From Schistocerca nitens (Eukaryota; Arthropoda; Insecta; Orthoptera; Acrididae): DNA of 64,000 nucleotides. The notes beneath the pieces were generated by a model that saw only the letters and a program-made list of their open reading frames with translations, was not told the DNA's origin and searched no databases. This document shows, piece after piece, positions 23,481-33,973 of this stretch (positions within the stretch are counted from its first letter, which is position 1; every line of letters starts with the position of its first letter). The stretch spans positions 497,318,109 through 497,382,108 of the forward strand of contig NC_064614.1 in assembly GCF_023898315.1 (NCBI RefSeq), in the 5' to 3' direction. The position numbers and the translations under genes were made by a program.

Positions 23481-23620
23481 GTCCAAGATGGTGGGCACGA
23501 CGTCATCTGATGACGCAAGTACCGTTATCCAAGATGGCGGCAAATAGTGTGTTCGCGACGAGGTCTAGCCCTAGTACACAGTACCACCACCAGAGAGCAC
23601 TATCGTCCGTTCCGTGATGT

Positions 23621-23914
23621 AATCCAAGATGTCATTCTGGGGTGGGGTAAATGGTAGGAACCAATAGGAATCCTTAATCCACTCATGTGCTCTACTTCAG
23701 CCAGTAGGATGGTAGTATCTGGTGATGTCATTGTAGGAGATAAGGCGAGGCTCAGCTGCTCTGGGACCTCAGTCTTGTCCAGTCAGTCAGCAGCAGCAGC
23801 AGAAAAAGAAGAACCATGAAGCATGAACAGCAGTCGCACTCCAGCACATTCATGCAGAACAGGATTAAACGGAAAAGTAAGTATACCTTATCACATCTTT
23901 CTCTGTTGTTAACC

Positions 23915-23917
<3 letters not shown>
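23621..23917 (+). other. Polinton sub-terminal region with a short leader frame
   Basis: A short open frame begins at the ATG at 23816 and runs into GTAAGT at about 23878, a consensus splice donor. The next coding region in this direction starts after an AG near 24880. Splicing of a leader is plausible, but I do not assemble it. Confidence 0.35.
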
Positions 23918-23953
<36 letters not shown>

Positions 23954-24783
23954 TTTCCTGTCTCAGACGTTATGTCTGGTTAAAAATGGAAAGTGACACG
24001 GACATTGATCAAGCATAACTTCCTTTTAACTGTATGGTATATGTTACATTGCATTTAGGAACTTTCGGGTAATTGAACATGTATCAATAATTACAGATTT
24101 CTGTAGTTGTATATATAAGTTTGGATGTAGCTGTATTGCGTTGATGTACTGGTGGATATTGTGTGGTATGACTCCTGTAGTTGATAGTATACTTGGTATG
24201 ATGTCAACTTTATCCTGATGCCACATGTCTTTTACTTCCTCAGCCAGTTGGATGTATTTTTCAAATTTTTCTCCTGTTTTCTTCTGTATATTTGTTGTAT
24301 TGGGTATGGATATTTCGTTTAGTTGTGTTAATTTGTTTTTTTTTTATTGGTGAGTATGATGTCAGTTTTGTTATGTGGTGTTGTTTTATCTGTTATAATG
24401 GTTCTGTTCCAGTATAATTTGTATTCATCATTCTCCAGTACATTTTGTGGTGCATACTTGTATGTGGGAACGTGTTGTTTTATTAGTTCATGCTGTATGG
24501 CAAGTTGTTGATGTATTATTTTTGTTACATTGTCATGTCTTCTGGGGTATTCTGTATTTGCTAGTATTGTACATCCGCTTGTGATGTGATCTACTGTTTC
24601 TATTTGTTGTTTGCAAAGTCTGCATTTATCTGTTGTGGTATTGGGATCTTTAATAATATGCTTGCTGTAATATGTGGTGTTTATTGTCTGATCCTGTATT
24701 GCAATCATGAATCCTTCCATCTCACTGTATATATTGCCTTTTCTTAGCCATGTGTTGGATGCGTCTTGATCGATGTGTTGCTG

Positions 24784-24790
<7 letters not shown>
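23918..24790 (-). mobile_element. RLE-type (R2/R4-like) LINE 3' fragment inside the Polinton
   Basis: The minus strand has a frame (24720-24328) with CRLCKQQIETVDHITSGC, the CCHC motif placed before the restriction-like endonuclease in R2/R4-type LINEs. It is followed by HNKTDIILTNKKK with the endonuclease PD-type stretch. The coding part ends near 24046. The (TAA)n tract at 23918-23951 is the 3' tail. A second (TTA)n tract at 24787-24826 marks the other border. The element is strongly 5'-truncated and younger than the Polinton. Confidence 0.75.
24328..24720 (-). pseudogene. RLE-LINE polyprotein C-terminal fragment
   Basis: The fragment has 130 codons with a CCHC zinc motif and the start of the restriction-like endonuclease domain. 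The domain continues to about 24046 in another frame with PSILSTTGVIPHNIHQYI. In the family this domain nicks the target for reverse transcription. The reverse transcriptase itself is absent from this truncated copy. Confidence 0.72.
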
Positions 24791-24825
<35 letters not shown>

Positions 24826-24849
24826 TCAATGTTTTCACGTCTTGGTCCA

Positions 24850-25800
24850 AGTCTAACGCTTCCTTGTTTATGTTCAACAGGGGTGAGTGCCAACATGCCA
24901 ACCTCTGCTGCCACGTGCGGACCTGTAGCAACTTCTGCTGCCACCTTGTCGAGACCAGCAGCAACAGCATCCAGTGCATCTGAACCAGTAGTGGCCACGT
25001 GGGATCTGGTAATGCACATAGCCCATTTGATGGAGCAGGACAAGGAGTTGCTGTTATCCGTCCCACTCATCGGTTTGTGTGATGAGGACACGTGCGCTGC
25101 CACCAGCACATTGAATGCTGTCACTGGCAGTGTTGAACAACAAGATGGAGGTCAGTACTGGTCGCCAACATATGACCCATCCCAGCAGAACACCCCTGTG
25201 ATAGTGCAACCACAGAGTGCAGATACTGTGGATAAGAGGGCGTCGAGTGCACCTACTCTTTTCACCTCCACATACAATTTAACTCCCAGTGGATCAAAAC
25301 ATGTGAACATTGCTATAGAAGCGCATCATGTCAAGGGATTGCATGCAAGAATGGAGATTGAAAATGTATCCAAGTGTGTTAAAGTGCTAATTTCCGAGTT
25401 CGACTGGGATGAAATATGTCATGCAGAGCACTACATCAATCAGCAGATGACTAAAGAGTATTATCCAACTCGTTCTCCCCCAGCCATTCATCTTACTGGT
25501 GTGACACTTTCTATTACAACAGTGTATGATGACTGTGCATTATGTGTGAAATCTGGTGACAGCTGTATTTATCTAAGACATGACTCAGTTATGAAGTTAT
25601 ACGATCTGGACACTGCCATACGTCTTGCACTGGACAGACTGAACCATTGGTTGCCTAGCATAGACTCTGCATACAATAATGCTGTAAACTCCCTATGTGT
25701 GCATAGTGTACATGTTGATGATCTTAAGCAGCACCTTCGTTTACACATGAACGCTAAACCTAAAGAGAAACAGATTAAATGTGTGTGTGTGTGTGTGTGA
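24850..25800 (+). pseudogene. Polinton gene of unknown function (fossil)
   Basis: A long frame of about 310 codons at the left edge of the Polinton gene block ends in a (GT)n microsatellite. The N-terminal third is rich in Ala, Ser and Thr. I do not recognise a domain. The N-terminal codons over the TAA/TTA tract are not Polinton sequence. Confidence 0.5.
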
Positions 25801-26260
25801 AAAACCTGAGTACCGTGAGTCATCTATTGGCTTGAGTGACATACGCGTTGAATTTATTGCATATCAAAAAGCTTTATTTGGTAAATACTGTACAGGTGTG
25901 AAAAAGAAGATACATACAGATTGTAATGATATTCCTGAAATACTACACCCCATGTATGATATTCAAATAAATAATTTATGTATATATAATCTCAAACCGT
26001 GTTTGTGTTTTATTTCATACCTCTCACATTATAATCAAAGTATTACAATTATTAATTTTTTTTCAATGCTTTACGAGTTACTGAGATGATCATTGATCAA
26101 GTTACTCTTCAGGGTAAAATATATAGCTGTTTTCTCTGTATAGTCAATATAGCTCAGTCGGTTAAGTGATGGAACTATAGTGGCTACACATACTATTATT
26201 ATCCTTTCAAGTGTATTTTTCTATATACTGTGAAGATGCAAATTAAGACCTGAAGAAGGA
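25801..26260. other. Spacer between Polinton genes
   Basis: AT-rich sequence follows the first Polinton gene and contains a polyadenylation-like AATAAATAATTTATG near 25967. A perfect tRNA A-box-like string (TAGCTCAGTCGG) lies near 26150 without a good B-box. Confidence 0.35.
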
Positions 26261-26269
26261 CAAGAAGAA

Positions 26270-26830
26270 CAGAATTCTCCTTCCTGATAATATACAAGCA
26301 ATTATTGTAGGTCCATCCAACTGTGGAAATACTAATGTCTTCATGACTCTGCTAACACATGTAGATGGGGTTCGATTTGAACATGTTGGTGTATTCTCAA
26401 AAACACTGTTTCAACCCAAGTATCAGCTATTGCAGGAGATATTGCAAGATCTAGATGGTGTTACATACATGACAGTCAGTGAAAGCAGTCATATAACTCC
26501 ACCTGAATAGCAAAGCCAAACACCATCTTCATACTTGACGATGTTGCTGTGGAAAACCAAGACCAAATTCGAAAATACTTCTGTTTCGGCTGTCATATGG
26601 ATGCTGATGTATTTTTTCTAAGACAAATATATTCCAGAATCCCAAAACAGTTTGTTAGGAATAACGCAAACCTCATTACAGCCTTCAGACAAGACAACCT
26701 GAATTTAAAACACATTTACCAGGTACATGTCAGAATGGACATTTCGTTCAATCATTTTGTAAAGATATGTGCAGATTGCTGGAATCATTGACAGTATGGG
26801 TTTCTCGTTATTGTTAAAACAAGAAAACTG
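26270..26830 (+). pseudogene. Polinton packaging ATPase region (fossil)
   Basis: The part begins with a P-loop-type segment (IIVGPSNCG) and continues to a C-terminal stretch (YSRIPKQFVRNNANLITAF) typical of the FtsK/HerA-type genome-packaging ATPases of Polintons. Such ATPases drive DNA into capsids in related viruses. Confidence 0.75.
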
Positions 26831-27058
26831 AGTGATGGTAGGTACAGGTGAAACTTTCAAGACTTTTTGCACATATAGCACAGTAAGAGAGGTTGGTACA
26901 TCAGTCTACGCTACACCATAACAAATTCGCGCGTATGTCTACCTCTTAACCCGAGAGGGTGGGTGTACACAGACAGAACATTCGCCTGTACATGGATGTG
27001 AATATTCAGGCTGTTGCGCATAAAGTTGCAGGTATGTGCATGGAACTATAGACATATT

Positions 27059-27830
27059 ACCAAACTCTTCTGAGAATGGTGAATGCGTTAAATGGGCTAG
27101 TTAATCAAGTCAGTAAGAAAGTAACCGACTTAACTGAAAAGGTCGATGCTATTGAGGGTAAAATAGATGTAGACTTCCTTGTTGTTGAGAAGGGCGATCA
27201 GGATCATAGTAAGAGGAGGAAGAAAATGACCGGATATATAAAGCCTCACGCTGCGGAGATGTCTGATGAGTATACACCGAGATGTCGACAAAGCAGAAAA
27301 AGAATCAGGTGTGTAAAGCAGTTCATGAGAAATTACAGCTGCTGAGGTTAGGGCATATGGATCGACAGCAAACACTAAAAGAGACCTTTAAGCCAGTTAC
27401 TGAATCTCTCTGACAGCTCTCAGCAAAAACAAAAACACACGATAACGAGGATGTTGCCATTGATGAATTCATTATTCATCACACCCCGGTCAGATAGATA
27501 GACCATTCAGCGTTAGCAGGCGAAGACCATACATGCTGGGTACGCATCCTATAACTGTAACTGATGACACAATACAGATTGGTGATAGATTGTTTGAGAG
27601 AACGCCCGGCTTAATGAATCTTATTTTCCTGAGACCTACCAAAAGATCTATAAATTATTCAGTTAATGATAGAGAAACGTACTGCGAAATACTGCACATG
27701 ACTGGCGTACACAAGATCACGAAAATCCTGAGCAACAAGAAATATAAAGCCATTATGAACGAATACTTGAAGGCAAAAAAAAAAAAAACAGCAGCAGCAG
27801 TATTGATATTGAGCATAAAGCAGTGAACAA
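27059..27830 (+). pseudogene. Conserved Polinton gene of unknown function (fossil)
   Basis: The N-terminal part is a heptad-like coiled coil (VNQVSKKVTDLTEKVDAIEG). The C-terminal part has ERTPGLMNLIFLRP, a block I associate with a protein found beside the integrase in insect Polintons. Function is not known to me. Confidence 0.55.
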
Positions 27831-27959
27831 TCGAGTTTATGACGACCCCAACGAGCTAATAGATGGACTACCGCTGCTCATGTCATCAGCTGCTGCAGGC
27901 AATGCAGCTAATTCGAATGAGGTTGTTTCAATAATCTCAGGGCTTAGAGGGAGAGGTAT

Positions 27960-28905
27960 CATCGAATAAGTATGGAGACAGTAGTTCGAGAACTGCATAA
28001 GCCAGCACGCAAAACATACCCCCGCAGGCATGTTATGATTAAAAGGTTGGATGACTTGTGGTAAGCTGATCTTGTAGATGTGAGGTAATATTCACATGAG
28101 AATAATGGATCCAAATATATATTAATGGTTATTGATACATACTCCAAATTTGCCTGGGCGTTACCTGTCAAAACAAAAAAGGGTGGAAAAGTCACGGATG
28201 CTTTTGAGCGTTTGCTAGAGACAGGGACGAATCGATGCTCAGACAACCTCCAAACCGATCACGGTGGGGAGTTCTACAATAGATATTTCAAGATTGTGAT
28301 GCAGCGGTACAGAATACATCATATCTTGACATTCACTCACCTGGAGGCAAGTATCGTGGAGCGGCTGAACAGAACATTAAAAGGTCGAATGTGGATGCGT
28401 TTTAACCTTCACAGTTCATACAAATGGACAAATATCCTCCCTGAAATAATTGCTCAGTATAATCGAACCAAACATAGCACAATAAAAATGAGACTAATCG
28501 ATGTTCGTCATAATGGATTCATGGATACGGTGTACTATCGCATGCAGATGCTGGATCCACACAAACAGAAATTTAATGTAGGTGATTTGGTGCATACCTC
28601 AAAACACAATACGGCATTTGAGAAAGCATACCTACCGAACTGGTCAACTGAGATATTTACAGTTTCAAATGTGCGACGAGCAAGTCCTAGTAAAGGTGAA
28701 GAAATTGCAGGCTGCTTCTACACCGAGAAGATGCAGAAAAGCTCAGAACCAGATGTTTTTCTCGTGGACAGAGTCATAAGATGTCGGGGAAATAAAGCAC
28801 TAGTTAAATGGCTTGGTTTTCCTTCTACACAAAACAGTTGGATTGATGCTGTAGATTTGTTATATAATGGGCATGCATTGTCCACAACCACCACAGTAGC
28901 GTAAC
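27960..28905 (+). pseudogene. Polinton integrase with chromodomain (fossil)
   Basis: This is a retroviral-type integrase core. YILMVIDTYSKFAWALPV carries the first acidic position, QTDHGGEFYN the second, and ASIVERLNRTLKGRM the third. The C-terminal end (ALVKWLGFPSTQNSWI) is a chromodomain-like module, common in Polinton integrases. It would have joined the element to host DNA, giving the 6-bp target duplication seen at the ends. Confidence 0.9.
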
Positions 28906-29260
28906 ATGCATGCTAGGAGATGCATTAGAGGAGGTGGTGCTATTCTATACAAACTTCCAGTGGAATTACACATCCCTGGGTATAACTACTGTGGACCTGG
29001 GACAAAGCTTCAGAAACGCTTGGCACAAGGTGATAAGGGAGTTAATCTGCTCGACAAAGCATGTATAGAACATGACATTGCATATGCTGCAAATAAAGAT
29101 CTATAGAGTCGTCACATTGCCGATAGGATTTTAGCTGATAAGGTTAAGGCGATATGAGGAAGAAAGGATATTGGCATAGGCCAATGCATGGCAGCATTTG
29201 CAGTCGATAAAACCATGTGTGGAAAAATTAAGTTGGGTTTAGGAGAGATGAATTTCAAGT
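28906..29260 (+). pseudogene. Polinton PLA2-like region (fossil)
   Basis: The sequence PGYNYCGPGTKLQ followed by ACIEHDIAYA resembles the calcium-loop and catalytic His-Asp helix of parvovirus-type phospholipase A2. In related elements the domain lies in a minor capsid protein and helps membrane passage. It sits just downstream of the integrase. Confidence 0.75.
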
Positions 29261-29580
29261 GAGTTATGAATGCTGTGCACTAAACAAGAAGAAGAACAAC
29301 AAGGGCGGGAAGCAGGGCTGTCTGAAGAACTTTATCCTGACAGCGATGTATGCAGCTAAAAACGCACTGAAGCAGAAAGATGTGGGAAGAAGAAGAAGAA
29401 GAAGAAGAAGAGGACTGGTTAAAGCACCTCGAGTTCTGGCGGTTTTATTCCATTTCTTATCCCGGCCCTCTCTGCACTCTCGGCGGTAGGTTCCCTAGGT
29501 GGTGGTGCTGCAGCTATTGCTCGAACGGTCAAGAACACACAAAACTCCCAAGCACAGTTAGAAGAGGCAAGAAGACATAA
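29261..29580 (+). pseudogene. Polinton minor protein, basic and Gly/Ala-rich (fossil)
   Basis: A Lys/Arg-rich segment is followed by a hydrophobic, Gly/Ala-rich segment near 29450-29530. This layout recalls the membrane-active or DNA-condensing minor virion proteins in this position of Polintons. The assignment rests on composition and place, not on a domain match. Confidence 0.4.
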
Positions 29581-29584
29581 CAGC

Positions 29585-30010
29585 ATGATGGAAGCCACAA
29601 CCATCGGAAAAGGACTATACTTGAAACCGTACAGGAAAGGGCTTGGTCTATTTATAAATAAAAAAAGCCCATTAGCGGTCCTACCAGATCGACCACTCAC
29701 AAATACAGATCTTCTTAAGTTTGTTAGAGCCAAATTGAAGATACCAAGATTCCGTGGTGTGTTTATGCGGGATACATTACTGAAGACTATGTGGAAAACT
29801 GGTGAATGCGGTATTGTGAATTTAGATGTTGCTGGGGGCCCCGGCACCCACTAGGTATCATATGTTATGAATAATGCGGATACCGTCTACTATTTCGACT
29901 CATTTGGTGAACTACAACCACCAAAAGAATTACAACGATACTTCACTCACAGAAGACGTGTACTCTACAATTATCGACGCTATCAGGACTTTAATACACA
30001 CCTCTGAGGA
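29585..30010 (+). pseudogene. Polinton adenovirus-like cysteine protease (fossil)
   Basis: An N-terminal stretch with FRGVFMRDTL and GECGIVNLD precedes GGPGTH and a YYFDSFGELQPP block. These are the histidine and acidic landmarks of adenain-type proteases. The protease would have matured capsid proteins. It lies between the minor proteins and the capsid genes, the usual Polinton order. Confidence 0.82.
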
Positions 30011-30099
30011 CATCTATGCATCATGTTTCTTTTGACGTTCGCAAAGAGGAAGAAGAAGAAGCACGCTATATATGGAGGAGCTTTAAACATTCCTCCATC

Positions 30100-30760
30100 A
30101 GTTGAGTTTCAGATGCAGTGTTGTACAGTTTGACGTTAAAAGAACGATCATCTGTATTGCATGCAAATTACTTCCCGTCAATTGATTTGAGTGTTGGTGA
30201 ATGGAATATTGCACTGATTGGACTGGAGACATACAACAGCATGCCAAATATCACTGAGACTAGCAATAAACTGCATTTGAATATTAATGGTGAAAAAGAT
30301 ATTGTGGAAATAGAACTGGGTGCATACGATATCGACGATTGAAACGAAGTCTTAAAACATCAATGCACTTAAATCTGAAATAAGGACTGTAAATGCAACG
30401 ATTGACTTTAACCAGAAAGGTTCAGTAGGGTGCCTGCTGGACTTCACAAAAGGACAGATTTTGAAGAAGGATCCAAGTAAATTTTACAAGTCAGATCAGA
30501 CTGTGGACATACTCCCTATCAGCACAATCTGTGTCGAGTGTAACATTGCAAAGAACTCCCATCTCAAGGATAGTCTGATTCACACTATTGCAACGGGGTA
30601 TAAGGTTGTTGAGACCTCTGCCAATGCAATATACCTTCCAGTGACAGCTCAGACATTGAACTATTTGGAGCTGCATATTGTGTACCAGAATAATCAACTT
30701 GTCCGTCGACTTTCGTGGTGAGGAAATCATTGTACGAGTACATCTAAGGCAGGATGGGCA
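30100..30760 (+). pseudogene. Polinton minor capsid (penton-like) protein (fossil)
   Basis: The region reads HANYFPSIDLSVGEWNIALI and GLETYNSMPNITETSNK, the N-terminal signature of Polinton minor capsid proteins with a single jelly-roll fold. The C-terminal half is at 30461-30720. Confidence 0.75.
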
Positions 30761-30829
30761 TACGGTATAAAACAAGTGCATGCAATCCACAGAATGACAC
30801 TTCACTACCGAACAGCAAAGTGATAACAC

Positions 30830-32100
30830 GTAAAAACTACGAGTTTCTTAAATCAGTTGGCCTGAAGCCACGCAATGACGTCCTCACTCAGTATAACCAG
30901 TCCAGTACAGTATGATGAGAGAATCATACGTCAGGAATACTTCTCTCATAAGCCTTACGCTTCAACCACGTTTAACAAGAACGATGAAATCAGGATTGTA
31001 ATCCAGCACTAAGATGCACTCATGCTTCCATGCAAGAGTTTAATGTACCTAGAGAGCTCATTCAAGAAAACCGATGGCAGCGATAAGTGGGATCCAAGCT
31101 GACACGTAATGCTTTAGCATTCCCGTTCCAAGAGCTACTCTATGAACAAAACGGGTCTGAGATCGACCGTAAACGCAATTTCGGCATAACATCAACCCTT
31201 AAAACATACATCTTGGCATCACCAGCAGACATTCATAGTTTAGAAAATGCAGGATAGTTCATAGACGATCCAGAGGATAGAACAGTAGCAGAATACAAGC
31301 GATGTACAGCCTGCATACCTCTAAAGATGCTTATGGGGTACTTTGATGACATGAGACAGATTATTATGAACGCTAAACAGAAACTCGTTCTGGTACGGAG
31401 TGCAACGGACAATAAGTCATACGTTCAAGGAGCTCAAGAGGAGAATATGATCACGATCAGCAAGATAATATGGAAAATGCCTCACATCAGTGTATCAGAC
31501 AAGGAGCGTTTGAAGCTTTTAAAAGTCCTGAATTCAGGTACATTTCTGTCACTGACATTTCGCTCATGGGAGATTTCCGAGTATCTAGTGTTACCCACTG
31601 TGGGCAAACAAACATGGGCTATTAAAACCTCCAGCCATCTAGAAACACCTATATTCATCATACTTGCGTTTCAGACTGATAGAAGAGGTGACATAGCAAA
31701 TGATTCCACCATGTTCGACAACTGAAAGTTAACTAATGCCAAAGTCTACCTCAATTCAGAATTCTACCCATATGACAATCTACATCTGCAGTGGAATCAA
31801 AATGTATGCAGTCTAGCGTATGACACGTATGCAAGGCTTCATGTTTCTTACTATGACATTGCTGAAAGAGAGGGAGGAGGGTGTCTACTCAGTCCATATA
31901 TGTTCAAAGAGCTTTCACCGATCATCATAATAGACTGCTCGAAACAGATTGAGATAATTAAGTCTGGACATATAGATGTGCGAACTGAATTTGAATCATC
32001 GACAACTTTCCCAGAACACACTGCCGCATATGCTCTAGTTCTACACCACCGTGTGATCAACTACTGCCCACTCACCAGTGTTGTGCAACAAATTGTATAA
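30830..32100 (+). pseudogene. Polinton major capsid protein (fossil)
   Basis: Blocks typical of the double jelly-roll major capsid protein occur in order. They include IPLKMLMGYFDDMRQIIMN, a VLPTVGKQTWAIKTSSHLE stretch, and a segment near 31740-31790 with YPYDNLHLQWNQN. A C-terminal block lies near 32040-32097. The parent protein would have formed hexon-like trimers. The gene is broken. Confidence 0.82.
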
Positions 32101-32570
32101 ATGAATAGGTACTGCGCCGTATGTAGAACATTTCATGGTGACATGTCATGGTGTGAACATAATTGCGGACACTCAGGGTTTCTATGTTTGTAGCATACAC
32201 ACAGGATCCTGGGATAATAGAGACATTCTCAGCAAACATTACGTCACCAAGATCTTTCAAGCAAGTGAGGTGCACTAAGACACAGAGGAGTGCAAAGTGA
32301 TTAACGCATTTGTACCATGGAATTCACTGAGATGATCCTGGCATACCCTATAAAGATATGGTGACTGCGCTTAAATTATTCGATCACAAGGACACCATCA
32401 TCTATGTGAAGGGGAAGGAAAATATCTCATGGATGCGTTGAATCTTTAAATTTACTCTATTCAAGACCTGGAATTCTACAGCTGTCCTTCTATCCATCGA
32501 CTCAAGAACATGTATCAAAAAAGTGCTACTGTATCTGCTTATGAAAATATAAAATTACTTTTAAGTTGGA
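32101..32570 (+). pseudogene. Small Polinton gene after the capsid (fossil)
   Basis: A short coding remnant contains a DTQGFY-like block near 32168 and FVPWNSL near 32310. I recall similar blocks in small proteins of insect TEs but cannot name a function. It is the last plus-strand part before the convergent spacer. Confidence 0.35.
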
Positions 32571-33590
32571 TGAGAAATAAATAATTTTTCTTTCCTAACA
32601 ATCTGTGTATACTTTTTCTTTTTGAGACCTACGTCCTTAGCATGTAAGCCTAGTCATGATACTATACCCACCTCCATCTATATCTGCATTCCACTGGAAC
32701 TGTCTGACCTACTTACCACAGCCTTTGTGCGCTGTCGACACGGGAGTAACACTAACTGTGCTATTAATAGGTACGCTTCCACATTCCTCGCCCATCGCCT
32801 GCGGTGAATTCTCTGAAAATGTGTGTGTTAAAGGCGCTACGTCATGTAGCCACGAACGCAATGCAGAATGTTCACAGATATATTTTTGCAAAAACATAAT
32901 GATTAGGGTTTTTTTAAAATAAGAGCAGTGATGTAGAGTAACGAATTTTTTTCCTTATTCATTTCAATTCAGTTCTTGAGTTTACAATTTAGTTAGTGTT
33001 GTGCAGTATATATATAGTTCTTGAGATGCATTTCAGTTCATTGCAGTGAATCTCTTAACGTATTATTATTACTAGAATCCAATACATGTTGGAGATTCAT
33101 CGAAGGGAATGTCAGTTATAGAGTGATACTTGAAACTAAAGCAGAGGTTTTGACTAACTTACTTACATGCTAAATACTATTACTAACGGAATTCCATCCA
33201 AACAGACTATAATGAACCGAGCTGCTCTGTGAATTAACGTTCTCCTACTTAACTAGATGGCTCTAAATTTTTTTAAGTAGGCGTTTTCCGACAAATAATT
33301 AATTAATTGGGTGGCTCCAACTTAATGAGACAAGTTCATTTACCATTCAAATACTTTAATAACAACATTTAATTGGATGGTCCCAATTTAACTGAGCAGC
33401 TCTAAATACTTTTTTTAACTGGGTGACTCAAGACATTTCCACCACAGACAGTTGAAATACTTTAATAACAACAATTAATTGGGTGGCTCTAAAGCATCTG
33501 ACCCAAACAGCTGTACTACAGAAAAAAATTATTTGGATGGATATAAAACTACTTTGGCTGGATGGCTAGCGGTAGGTGAAGCTTAAACAC
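32571..33590. other. Convergent spacer of the Polinton with an iterated motif
   Basis: No gene is seen. A degenerate motif close to TAATTGGGTGGCTCTAA recurs at about 33252, 33302, 33370, 33416, 33476, 33532 and 33555. A 30-bp block starting ATACTTTAATAACAAC is repeated 106 bp apart (33351 and 33457). This suggests a decayed tandem array between the convergent gene blocks. Confidence 0.6.
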
Positions 33591-33792
33591 TATTTACACA
33601 CAGACACACGCACACACTCACACACTCACACTCACACACACATACATACATACACAAACACACACACACACACACTAACACACACAAACACAAACATGGA
33701 TAATGACAGAGAGACAATAATATTATTTTTGAGCACATTGTGCTTATATATAAATAAAGTCCCAATATTTTTTTATTTTCCAGCACATGGTG

Positions 33793-33852
<60 letters not shown>

Positions 33853-33921
33853 TATATATATATATATACACATATATATATACACACATATATATATATA
33901 TATCCACCCCACCACATTAAA

Positions 33922-33970
<49 letters not shown>
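33591..33970. repeat. Microsatellites: (CA)n then two (TA)n tracts
   Basis: CA-rich repeats run at 33596-33690. Long TA tracts run at 33797-33905 and 33926-33970, separated by CCACCCCACCACATT. Apparent open frames here are artefacts of the simple repeats. The Tc1-like element starts within the second TA tract. Confidence 0.85.

Positions 33971-33973
<3 letters not shown>

Noticed and set aside
24766-24830. Start of a 344-codon frame with a Tyr run
   Set aside because: The Tyr run is the (TTA)n tract at the LINE border. The Polinton coding part starts after about 24850.
26145-26215. Possible tRNA gene (TAGCTCAGTCGG A-box-like string)
   Set aside because: No convincing B-box, no acceptor stem pairing and no cloverleaf. 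Likely chance or a remnant within the Polinton spacer.
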